IMG/VR virus record: IMGVR_UViG_3300049043_000092
Location: 1 to 43,289 of that record
Strand: one strand, 5' to 3'
Length of the DNA: 43,289 nt
From: a virus
Below the pieces are notes generated by a model. The model ran no database searches, was not told where the DNA came from, and was given only the letters and a program-made list of their open reading frames with translations. Of the stretch, positions 34,114-43,289 are shown in pieces; position 1 is the stretch's first letter, and every line of letters begins with the position of its first letter. The position numbers and the translations under genes were made by a program.

Positions 34114-34548
34114 GTGGAGCAGCATCGGAGCTGGATGCTGGCGCTGGCCCAGGACCGGCTGGAAGGCGCTCTACAGCCACGGCGGAACGGGCGAGGATGC
34201 AAGCGGTGCATGGAAAGCTGGCGCATGGCCGACATTTGCCGTTGCATAAATGCAGATGACGGGATGGCCAGTGGGAGTTTGCGGCGTGACTGGCCAGGCG
34301 ATCTGGCTGCTTGCCACGGATGGCCTGCTGGCCACCGCGCCGCGACCGGCTGCAGTTCATCCGCGAGGGCCGGCTGTGGGTGGATTCGCTGTTCTAGCGA
34401 GCACGGCTACCGCTACCTGGAGAATTGGGCCCTGGCCAGCAACCGCACCACCCTGCGCTGGCTGCAGCACCTGGGCTTCACCATCGACACGCCTGAGCCG
34501 ATGGGGCGCGGCTGCCAGCTGTTCTGCCACTTCTGGAGGGAGGCCTGA
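34114..34548 (+). CDS. T7 gp13-like virion assembly protein (GNAT-like), frameshifted
   Basis: Likely GTG start 34114. After frameshifts near 34260 and 34395 the central part reads WPVGVCGVTGQAIWLLATDGL, then RLQFIREGRLWVDSLF, EHGYRYLENWALASNRTTLR, WLQHLGFTIDTPEP and QLFCHFWREA. This follows T7 gp13 (LAIGGNCGDQCWFVTSD ... WNYVWVGNTSHIRFLKTIG ... FQLFTI), a small protein required for internal virion protein assembly with an acetyltransferase-like fold. About 144 residues (T7 138). TGA overlaps the gp14 ATG. Confidence 0.8.
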   Translation: MEQHRSWMLALAQDRLEGALQPRRNGRGCKRCMESWRMADICRCINADDGMASGSLRRDWPGDLAACHGWPAGHRAATGCSSSARAGCGWIRCSSEHGYRYLENWALASNRTTLRWLQHLGFTIDTPEPMGRGCQLFCHFWREA

Positions 34549-35375
34549 TGGATCCGATTGGAGGAATCAGCCTTGCCCTGGGTGGCGCTCAGGCAATCTT
34601 AGGCGCCCTCGGCGGCGCTGCGGAGAACGCTGCGGCTAAGCAGGAGCACATGAATCAGGTGGCGTTTCAGAACGCCAACACGGCCTATGCGCGGTGGCAG
34701 GCCGGCTTCAACCAACGGGTCAATGGCGTCAACGCCGAATACAACTACTGGCAGCAGACGGTCAATTACAACCAGTCGCTGGCCTACAGCCGCAGCATGG
34801 CCAACTACGAGATGCTGCGGGAGATCGCGTCAGGCCGATGTGGTGGGCCGCACCAGGGCCGCTGCAGGGGCGGACTTTGTGCAGCGCAGCGAGGCGATCA
34901 GCCAGGCCGCGGCCGAGATGTCGATGCGTGAGGCCGTGGCCTATCAGCAGTATCAGGTGGCGGCGCTGAAGGCGCGGGGCCGCGCCATGGCCAGCGAGCA
35001 GGAGGGTCATTCGATCGACCGGCTGATGAATGATTACGCCCGGCAGGTGGGCGACTACCAGGCGATCCAGAGCATCAACGAAGGGCTGAGGACCAGGCAG
35101 TACAGCCGCGAGCAGGCGGCCACGGTGGCCGACTACCTGAGCAAGTACAACTCCCAGAGCTTCTACGAAGCGCAGCCGCAGATGGAGCCGATCGCTCCGT
35201 TTGCGCCGCTGCCGGCATTGCTTGAGGCGCCGGCACCCACGATGACGGGCTCTGGGCCGAGCGGCGCTGCTGCAGGCCTGCGGATTGGCAGTGGGCTGAT
35301 GAGCGGGTGTGCACTGCCGGCATCAACACCTACGTGGGCCTTGAGCGACCGGGCCACCGTGAGGTCGAAGGATGA
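34548..35375 (+). CDS. Internal virion protein, T7 gp14-like
   Basis: ATG 34548 with GGAGGGAGG upstream. MDPIGGISLALGGAQAILGA and LGGAAENAAAKQEHMNQVAF form a hydrophobic, Gly/Ala-rich N-terminus followed by long helices (MSMREAVAYQQYQVAALKAR and YSREQAATVADYLSKYNSQS), as in gp14 proteins that form the outer-membrane pore on ejection. A frameshift lies near 34830, and one near 35310 leads to the end INTYVGLERPGHREVEG. About 275 residues (T7 gp14 has 196). The stop overlaps the next ATG. Confidence 0.8.
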
Positions 35376-37799
35376 CCAGAAGCGACCTGCAGCAGAACCA
35401 GATCGTTCCGGCCGCCCGGCCGCTTGATTCGTTCATCCAGCCGGCTCGGGTGAACGTCGACGGAGCCGCTGCGGCCCCAGATGATGCCGGAGCCTGGCGG
35501 GCTGCGGATCATCCCTCAGGCCAGCGGCGGCAGCGTGCAGGGCGTCAATCGATTCGCCGAGCTGGCGCAGGCGCTGCGGCCGTTCAGCGAGAACGTCATC
35601 GACCTTGCCGGTCTCGGCGCCAAGCTCTACGCCACCAACGAGATACGAGAAGGGTCGCAGCGAGGCGATGCGGGCCCAGGTGCTCGCCAACCAGCAGATC
35701 CTGCAGTCGGGTGCCGAGTACGCGGCGGAGAACCGCAGGCTCGACAAGGTGGATCCGATCGGTGCGCTGATGATGGATCGGGTCAACCCGTTCCGCGCAG
35801 CAGGCCGCCAAAACGCGCTGGCACGGGTGGCGGGCACCGAGATCCAGCGGGCGGTGCTCAACGCCTACCGGACGATCCCCCGGCGCAGCCGAGCTGCCGC
35901 TGGAGTCACCAGCGCTGATGCAGCTCCACGCCCAGGCGGTGGAGGGCGTCACCAAGAAGTACCAGCTCGATTCGGGATCGCCGGGCTTCATCGAGTATGT
36001 GCTGCCGGAAATCGCCCAGGCGCAGCAGAAGCTGTTTGATCTTCATGCCACCAACGTCTCCAACAACATGAAGGAGACGGCCTGGCGGCAAGCGCTGCTG
36101 AGGCAGTTGGCATCTACGCCAAGGCACGGCAAGCCGGCATGGTCGAGTGGCAAGAGTTTGACCCGGTGACGGGGCGGCCCGTGCAACGAGTGGCGCGGCT
36201 GGCGGAAGACCCCGCTGGCTGGCAGCGCGGCGTGCAGCTCCTGTTTCGCCAGGTCGCCAACCGCCTGGCCAATGAAACCGGCATCACCGGCGAGACATCG
36301 GTGTTGCAGCGCAAGATGTTTGAGCGCATGGCCGAAATGGCCGGCGAAGCTGGGAATGAGGAGCTGACAAAGCTCTTGAAGACCACTTCATTGGGCCCAC
36401 CCGGCAAGGACGGCTTTACGCCAACGGTGGGCAGCCTCTACGGCATTGAGATGCTGGAGGGGAACAGCAAGATTGCCCAGATCCAGTGGCAACAGCAGCA
36501 GCGGCAGACGGAGCAGGGGCTGCCAGCGGTTTCAGTCCGAGCTGGCCAGCGCCACCTATGGAATGGCTGATGGCCCAGCGCGGGGCGCTGCGATCCAGGG
36601 GCTGGTCGAGAAGTACGCAGCTCAGGGCGTGCCGCTGGGCAAGCTGATGGAAGCCACCCAGGGCATGAGCAAAACGCTCGATGACGTGGCCGGCCGCAGC
36701 TACGACCCGTCGAACATGGATGCGCTGCTGCAGGAGCATGCAGGAGCGGGTCGGCAACAACTGGAACCCCGGCAATGCCGATCGGGAGTTTGAGTCGAAC
36801 CTGGCAACCGTGGCCCCGGCTGAGCGTGATGCAGCCCGCAGGCGCTACGCAGAGATCCGTGCCGCCAAGGAGAAAGAGAAGGTGGACATGCCCGATGGGC
36901 TGATCAACCCGATCATCGCGGCCAAGATGCGCAGCGAGCTTCGCGCCAACTACCCCAGCACCGCCACCGAAGCCGCGCCTGCGAAACGCCGACGTCACGG
37001 CGATGCTGGCCTGGGGCCGAGCCGATGTCGCGGAGTCCTCCAAGCGACAACTGGTGGCTTACCGGCGGCACGTCTACAGCCGCATCAAGGAGGCCATGAC
37101 CAAAAAGGGCAGCAAGCTCGATTCAACCGAGGTCACCGAAGTCACCAGCCGGGCCCTTGATGAGTACGGGCAGAAGAACAAGGAGGCCCTGCAATACCTG
37201 TTTCCCGGCGTGGGCGATCAGCCCTCGGTGGGTGGCGCCATGCCGCAATCCCCTCGCAGTGGCCAGCGCCAGGGTGGCGGCCAGCCCGCAGCGGCAGCAC
37301 CGCCGCCGGTGTTCCCTTCGGGTCAGCTCGACAACATGTCCAACCGCGCCAATCGCCTCAAGGCCGGCGAGGTGGTGATGGATCTGCCCAGCGTGCAGGA
37401 GGAGCTGACGCGGATGATGAATGGCCGGTCGCCCAGTGCTGCAGCGATGCGTGCGGCGCGGGATGCGGGGTTCGGAGGCAACGTGGGCCGCTGGCTGATG
37501 CAGCAGGCCGATGGCTACCGCGACAGCTTCAAGATTCCTGCTGGGGCCCGTCAGCAGCTGCTGCGCAGCAGTCGTGATGCGGAGGGCATGAGTAGCGCAG
37601 TTGCCGCCATGACGCGTCCCGTGACCGGCGCTGTGGAGCTGGCCGGCCGATCGGTGATGGATGCGCTGCTTGGGGTGACACCGAGCTACGCAGCGCCACG
37701 CATGGCGTTGGCGAGCCCGCCAAGGATGCCGACCAGCCAACCAGCCAGCGGCGGCGGCGCCTTTCCTCGCAGCGCCAGCACCAGCTGGGACAGACGTAG
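35372..37799 (+). CDS. Internal core protein, T7 gp15-like, frameshifted
   Basis: ATG 35372 (MTRSDLQQNQIVPAARPLDS). Joined frames give about 809 residues (T7 gp15 has 747). Representative segments are GGLRIIPQASGGSVQGVNRF, SGAEYAAENRRLDKVDPIGA, GFIEYVLPEIAQAQQKLFDL, GEAGNEELTKLLKTTSLGPP, AERDAARRRYAEIRAAKEKE and LKAGEVVMDLPSVQEELTRM. Almost entirely helical, as expected for a core-stack protein ejected into the periplasm. Frameshifts lie near 35480, 35650, 35880, 36110, 36520, 36740, 36980 and 37680. The likely stop is TAG 37797-37799 after QLGQT. Confidence 0.75.
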
Positions 37800-37804
37800 T
37801 TGCC

Positions 37805-38175
37805 ATGGCTCGAGCCAAGGGCGCCAAGTTTCCTGAGCTTGTTGCTGCGCAATGGGCGCTTGAGTCGGACTGGGGCCGTTCTCCCAGTGGCCGCAACAAC
37901 TACTTTGGCCAAAGGGGGCCCGGCACCAGCAGGGCAACCCGAGAAGTGGTGAATGGGCGCGAAGTCAGCACCACTGCGAGCTTCACGGATTTTGCTCAGC
38001 CCATCAGACAGCGTTGGGTTCCTGGTGCAGAACTGGTATCAGGGCCGCGGCGGAGCGAACAACGCCAAGACGATTGAGGAGGCCGCTCGCATCCTGAAGC
38101 GCAACGGCTACGCGACCGATCCCGAATTACGTCAACAAGCTGCTGCGCATCGTTCGCAGCGCAAGGAGGTCCTGA
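37805..38175 (+). CDS. Glucosaminidase-like peptidoglycan hydrolase (GH73 type), frameshifted
   Basis: ATG 37805. KFPELVAAQWALESDWGRSP carries the catalytic Glu in the typical AQ.ALESGWG motif, followed by SGRNNYFGQ and, after frameshifts near 37990 and 38120, FLVQNWYQG, NNAKTIEEAARILKRNGYAT and DPNYVNKLLRIV. This is the FlgJ/GH73 glucosaminidase pattern; length about 123 residues. It would cut glycan strands during DNA injection, the job done in T7 by the transglycosylase domain of gp16. Here it is a separate gene just before the large internal protein. Confidence 0.82.
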
Positions 38176-38178
38176 CCC

Positions 38179-39222
38179 ATGCCACAAGAGCTGAAGCAAG
38201 TGAATGGCCGCTGGGTTGTAACCGGCGATCTGCGCAGCAGCGATCTGGTGCCGCAGGCCCCGGCCGAGCGCATCAAGCCCGGTAGCGGTGAAGCCAAAGC
38301 CATCGCAGGGCCAAGCCGCGCAAGCCGTGGTGGGCGCAGCTACAAAACGATGTCAAGTATGAGCTGAATCAGCTTGGCAAAGATCCTCTGTCGTCGCTGG
38401 ATAGAGCGGCAAACTTTGCCTGCCAATCACGGCGTATCGGGCATTGGATTAAAGGAAGGCTTGCTTGGCTACTTTGGCGCTCAAGACAACTTTAATCGAC
38501 TCAGCTATTCCGCTGTCCAGCGACTCCAGGGCCGCAAGAAGGCCGACCCCTCATCTGGTCGTTATGGTGAATACCTCGATCGCAAGATTGATGCGACTTA
38601 CCGCTTTTCTTGGCGCTAAGCCGCCATCGCAAATGACGCAAGCCGAGCGAGAATCTGATCAATTTCGTCGATCAATCGTTGGCAACGTGATAGCAGAAGG
38701 CGTCACGGGAAAGATGCAGGCTGCCATGCAGGCAACCACGCTGCTGGGCCGCACGCTCCGCGGTGGCGCAGCGTTTGCCTTAAACGAAGCGCTGAGCACC
38801 GCGTTCGATGACAGCACCGCCGGCAACCCGGTCGATGCGCTCAACATGATTCCGGGCGTCGAGCTGCCAGGCGCCGTGAACGTCGGGCAGGACGACATGC
38901 TCGACGCCTACCTCAAGAGCATCGTTCCAAACGCTGGCACGGGCCTGGCGGTTGGCGCCGGCGCCGGCCTTGCAGCTCTTGGTTCGGCAACGTCCGCCGC
39001 AACATCCGCGCTCAGCGGGCTGTGCAACGGGAAGCACAAGAACGGGCCAGGCAGGAGGCCATGGGCTTTTTGCAGAAGGATGAGGCCGGCGGCCATGGCT
39101 TCACCCCCAAGCGCAGCAACCGCCGGAGCCAGCGGCACCGATCACGCCGCAACCCACGGTGGCCGAGGAGACGCTGAGCGCTGTTGATGCACTGCGGCAG
39201 CGGATCAGGGGTGGCGCGTGGT
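38179..39222 (+). CDS. Large internal virion protein, N-terminal part, frameshifted
   Basis: ATG 38179 follows AAGGAGG at 11 bases. MPQELKQVNGRWVVTGDLRS is joined after a frameshift near 38310 to WWAQLQNDVKYELNQLGKDP, GVSGIGLKEGLLGYFGAQDN, and after another near 38600 to SQMTQAERESDQFRRSIVGN, GGAAFALNEALSTAFDDSTA and GTGLAVGAGAGLAALG, a hydrophobic segment. It ends, in one frame, LRQRIRGGAW with TGA 39220-39222. With one further indel it would fuse to the next frame (EAAPEPPAAAAPEPA), so it may be the start of the same giant protein. Confidence 0.65.
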
Positions 39223-42200
39223 GAGGCTGCCCCGGAGCCGCCAGCTGCCGCTGCTCCAGAACCTGCGATGCCACCGGCTGCCGTGGCGCCGGAGCCCAAG
39301 CCCGATCCCCACGATCGAGAACGCCACCACCGAGAACTTCGGCAAGGCCAGAGACGCCACCACCCAGCCGCTGCCGGAAGCCGATCCGGCCATCAACTAC
39401 TGGGACTATGACCAGTCGCTGCCCGAGAGCACGGCCCTGGGTCGTTCGTTGTCGGAACTGAGCGACCGGGAAATCACCACGGTGCTCAACAACCCCGGCT
39501 TGCCGGTGGTGGAGCGGGTCAATCAGGTCATCGAGGCCCGTGGCGCCATCAGCGCCCCACCGCCGCTGTCGGCGCAGCTGGTAATGGCCCCCAAAGGGGT
39601 TCTGGCGGACGACTACCTGCGGGGCCTGCCGCGCACGTTGGGCGCCAGGGAGGACTATGAGCTGCGGCCACTGTTCGACCCCGAGTCTAATCCGGACCTG
39701 TGGCGCCGGGCCCAGGCGATCAGCGGCGTGGATGACCCAAGCCAGCTGAGCAACGCCGACATGCTCGACACCCTTAGTGCCATGGAAGGCGACGGCATGG
39801 TGCCGATCGACAACCGGCTAATGGGTGCGCAGATGATGCCCGTTGGCGACATTGCCGCGGCGCCCAAGGTGTTCCAGTACAAGAGCGGCGTTGACGAGCA
39901 GGGCCGGCAGCTTGGCAATTCGCTGTCGGGGCTGGAGCGCTGGGATCCGGCGGCAGAGGGCATCACACAGGTGTGGCGCGACGCTGCTGGCGAGATTGGC
40001 CCGCCCGGCCAGGTCTACATGGTGAATGGCCACAACCGACTTGCTGAAGCAAAGCGCCTGGGAATCCCCTCGCTGCGGGTGGAGTTCCTCACTGCACCCA
40101 CCGCGGCCGAGGCCCGGCTGGCGGGCGCCGTGGCGAATGTGAGCGCCGGTAGCGGAACCGTGTTTGACGCGGCCAAGCTGGCCCGCGAATACGGCATCGC
40201 CGATCCGGCTCAGCTCAAGGCCCTGGGCAAACCCGGCGCCAGCGGCTTTTGGAAGGACGGCATTGCCCTGGGGCGCTTGCCGGAGGACGTGTTCACTGCG
40301 GCGGTGAACGAGCAGATCAGTGTTGGCAAGGCCGCAATCATCGGCGGCTCAGGTGCTAACGAGGAGACGATGCGCTCGGCCTACCGCTACCTCGTGCAGC
40401 AGGGGCCCGACAGCGTGACTGAAGGCCGCCTGCGGCAGATGATGGCAATGGCTTCCCGATCGCCTGCGGCATCGTCGGCAGACCAGCCTGACCTGCTGAC
40501 CGGCACCGAATGGGGCCAGCAGTTCAATGCCGGGATGCTGGCCAAGGCCGATCTGGCCAACGCTGTGGAGCAGATGCTCAAGCGAGAGAAGAAGCTGTTT
40601 GGCTTCGTGGGGCGCCAGGCCGGCCAGATTAAGCGGGTAGGACAGGTGGATGCCGGCGCCGCAAAGGAGATTAGCGGCGAAGCAGGGCGTGCGTTCGCCC
40701 TGTTCGATCAGATGAAGTTCGAGTCGGGCCCGATCGGCGATCTGCTCAACGAAAACGCTCCAAGAGTGCTGGCTGGCGAAAGCGCTGGCGATGTGGCCAA
40801 GAGCATGAAGAACCGCCTGGCCGCCGAGATCAAGAAGCTCATGGGTCAGGAAGTGGCACCTGCCACTGATGTGGTGCAGGAGGACATTTTCGCCGCCGCC
40901 GGTCGCGCTGCCGATGTTCCGCCGCCGGCCGCCGACCTCACCCCCCAGCAGCGGATGGCGGCCGAGGCCCAGCTGCTCCACGAGGGCATCGCTGGCGGTG
41001 AATTGAGGCCACCGAGCACCCGCTGCCGGAGCTGCCAGAGCCAGCCAGGGTGCGACTGGATCAGGTGGATCTGAACCAACCCGTCACCCCCGGCAGCCCC
41101 GCCGCCCAGGCCATTGCCGATGAGGTGCGGCTGGCAGTGGAGCACAAGCAGATGGACGCAGAGATGGGCTGGCTGCAGGAGCAGGCTCAGCGCGATGCTT
41201 TTAACTACGATGCGCTGACCTTCGATCAAAAGCAAGAAATCCGCAACGCCGTGGCAGGGGTGCCCGAGGTGGCGATGCCGCCGGCCAACAGCGTGACCGG
41301 CAAGAAGGTCCTCAAAGAGATCAGCGACCTGCAAGAGCGGATTCGCTTTCAGCAAGGATGAGCGGCTTCCGGCTGCCAGAGAGCGCGGCAACACTGAGCT
41401 TGTGCAGCAGCTGGAAGGCGCTATCCCCAAGTGGGAGAAGCAGCTGGCCGACCTGCAGGCGAAGTACGGCATCGAGCCCTCAGCCCCTGCCCTGCCCCTG
41501 CCCCCATTCGCCCCGAGCCGGTGCGGCTGACCGATGCAGCGCAGCAGCCGGAGTTCCTGCTGTCCAGCGACCTGAGCAAGTCCGCCCCCCGCTATGGCCG
41601 TTACACGGTGGCGTTTGAGTCCGACCTGGACCGTGCCGCCTATGTGCTGGCCAATGATGCGGTGAAACCCTCCAAGGCGGCTGACGAAGTTCCGCCAGCT
41701 GGTCAAGGAGGCCGGCCTGGAGCTGGATGCCGTGGTGGCCCATGGCAAGCGCGTGAAGGCTGCCCTGAAGCAGGCGGCCAAGGAGGGGCCGGTCAGCGGA
41801 CAACTCGATCTGCCGGCGCAGCCGTGGAGGGGTGGCGGACAGATCGACGAGATGGCCCTTGATGGCTGGGACTCTGCTGACACCATGCCATTTGACGCCA
41901 AAGCGACCCGGCTGGAGCGCCAGATCGAGGCACTCAAGATCATCCGCCAGGTGGCCGGCCCCGACGTGCAGGTGCGATTCGAGGATGAGTACCTCAAGAA
42001 GATCAAGAAGATCAAGGGGGCGGAGTGGGGCGGAGACGGGAAGGCCACAACCCTTCAGGGCGGCTTCTACCGGCTCAGCGAAGACCTGATCATGCTCCGA
42101 GGCGTCATCCAGGGCAGCGACCGCAAACTTCGGGAGTCGGCCTTCCACGAATCCTTCCACCGGCTGCAGTACCTGGCACTCGGCGAGAAGGAGGCGAAGA

Positions 42201-43289
42201 TCCTTGATAGCAACTGGGCCCGGATCAAGGTCGCCGTTGGCTCTCAACCACATCACCGGCTCGCCGAGCACTGGCAGGCCGATTGCCTACTCTGAGTCTC
42301 AGGCCGTTGCGTTCCAGCGCTATGCAGAAGCAAGACGCGAGGGAAAGACCCCGTGGTGGCGATGCTCGGCGGATACGAACCGTCCACGCCGACCATCCAA
42401 AAAGCGATCATCCGAGTTGTCGCGGCCTTCGATCGCGTTGCTGACATTATCGAGAAACTTTTTAATCGCTTTGCGAACGGCACGCTTGATTCGACGCGAG
42501 GAATCTTCGAGCGAGCGCGACGTGGAGATTTAATCAACCAAAGCGAATACGCCTTTGAGCAGCCTGGCTCTGGCCTAGACATGAATGGTTTCCAGCGGTG
42601 GATGGAGGCAGCGCAGCTGGGATCAGCAGCCGATTGCGCCACCAACCAAGGCTGGCATCCAGCGCACCCAGCGGCAGATTCGATGCCAACAACCAGGCGA
42701 TGGATGACATTCGCCGCAAAGCACAACAGGAGGGCTGCCGATCATGTCTGGCAACAACTGCGACGACGCCTTCCAGCAGATCCGCGAGCTGCGGGACCAG
42801 AACCGCGAGCTGCAGAAGCAGGCGGACGACATGGAGCGCCAGCTGCGGGCGGCTGGTGTCTACAGCAAGGTGGTCACCGGCGATGGCGTGATCGTGCCAG
42901 GGCAGAACGGCCCGCTGGAGCTGAAGGTTGCGGATGTGCGGCGGTCCTACCAGCAGCTGGCGGGGAAGATGTCGTCGCAGGAGGTGGCGATGACCGTAGT
43001 GGCCCGTGGGTTCGACACGGCCGCCAGGCCCGTGGGCTCCGAGGGGCGCTTCCTGAACTACGACCGGCTGCTGCAGCAGGTGCAGGTCAAGAACAAGGAA
43101 GACTTTGCTCGGTTCGTGGAAGCACTGGGGATCCTGTCGCGCGACCACACTCCTGATGACTTTGCCTTCCTGACGGAGAAGTACGGCAGGGATCGAAGTG
43201 TTCGAGCTGGCCGAACGGTATCTCAGGGATCTTGGCGCCAGCCGGCCTGACATCATGGCCAAGGCTGCCACCATGACCGCGCCGATGCT
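39223..43289 (+). CDS. Giant internal/polyvalent virion protein with ParB-like and HExxH domains, runs off the window end
   Basis: After a Pro/Ala/Glu-rich linker the product contains (i) a ParB/Srx-like nuclease-fold segment at about 39840-40140 (MPVGDI, GPPGQVYMVNGHNRLAEAKR, LGIPSLRVEFL), (ii) a long helical region, (iii) VQVRFEDEYLKKIKKIKGAEW, GGFYRLSEDLIMLRGV and FHESFHRLQYLAL (about 41960-42180), a putative zinc-metallopeptidase (HExxH), and (iv) ELQKQADDMERQLRAAGVYS, DVRRSYQQLAGKMSSQEVAM and MAKAATMTAPM at the window end. Frameshifts lie near 39310, 41005, 41360, 41510, 41690, 42240, 42350, 42610, 42720 and 43195. The last residues continue naturally into base 1 of the window. Such multidomain ejected proteins are known as polyvalent or DarB-like defence proteins; T7 gp16 occupies the same place. 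Confidence 0.7.

Noticed and set aside
40846-42048. 400-codon minus-strand frame
   Set aside because: Shadow of the large virion protein, which shows domain motifs on the plus strand.
1-43289. Host-derived photosynthesis or nucleotide genes (psbA, hli, talC, ribonucleotide reductase)
   Set aside because: No frame shows their motifs.

Overview
The window looks like the whole, or almost the whole, genome of a temperate T7-like podovirus of a cyanobacterium, cut inside its largest virion gene. It is GC-rich. Its virion genes follow the T7 order, and a single-subunit T7-type RNA polymerase lies just downstream of an integrase. A partial tRNA-Leu(UAA)-like sequence lies between the two, as reported for the marine cyanophage P-SSP7. 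The host is inferred (a freshwater or estuarine Synechococcus/Cyanobium type fits), because no host gene such as psbA is present. The last reading frame (to 43289) and the first (from 1) appear to be two halves of one very large ejected virion protein, so the sequence is probably circular or circularly permuted.

Layout. 1-2941: C-terminal part of the large virion protein. 2966-9056: tail fibre, a second receptor-binding-like protein, small membrane proteins, a small virion-like protein, an L,D-transpeptidase and the small terminase. 9046-11681: leftward block with the large terminase, a small acidic protein and a winged-helix protein. 11682-12544: divergent control region with an iteron-like array. 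12545-17714: rightward early/lysogeny block with small proteins, an ArdC antirestriction protein, two MarR-like regulators and a tyrosine integrase. 17715-17974: attachment region. 17975-25015: RNA polymerase, SSB, RusA resolvase, several unrecognised proteins, an NrdR-like zinc-ribbon protein and a T7 gp6-like exonuclease. 25062-38175: two gp7.3-like paralogues, portal, scaffold, major capsid, tail tubes A and B, gp13, gp14 and gp15 homologues, and a glucosaminidase. 38179-43289: the large internal protein with a ParB-like domain and an HExxH motif.

How it fits together. The integrase, attachment site and repeated operator-like sites point to lysogeny control. The T7-type polymerase would transcribe the late genes. 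Neither a T7-type DNA polymerase nor a primase-helicase could be found, although SSB, resolvase and exonuclease are present, so replication must depend on the host or on unrecognised genes. A 14-bp palindromic element (CTGCA-N4-TGCAG and close variants) sits in front of many transcription units and is the best candidate for a genome-wide phage promoter or repressor site.

Data quality. Between about 12 and 43 kb, and in 1-2941, almost every gene is interrupted by single-base frameshifts, while 2966-10848 is intact. Reading across frames restores coherent families, so these breaks are most likely sequencing or assembly indels. Ends of broken genes are given as the most plausible stop and may be off by tens of bases.
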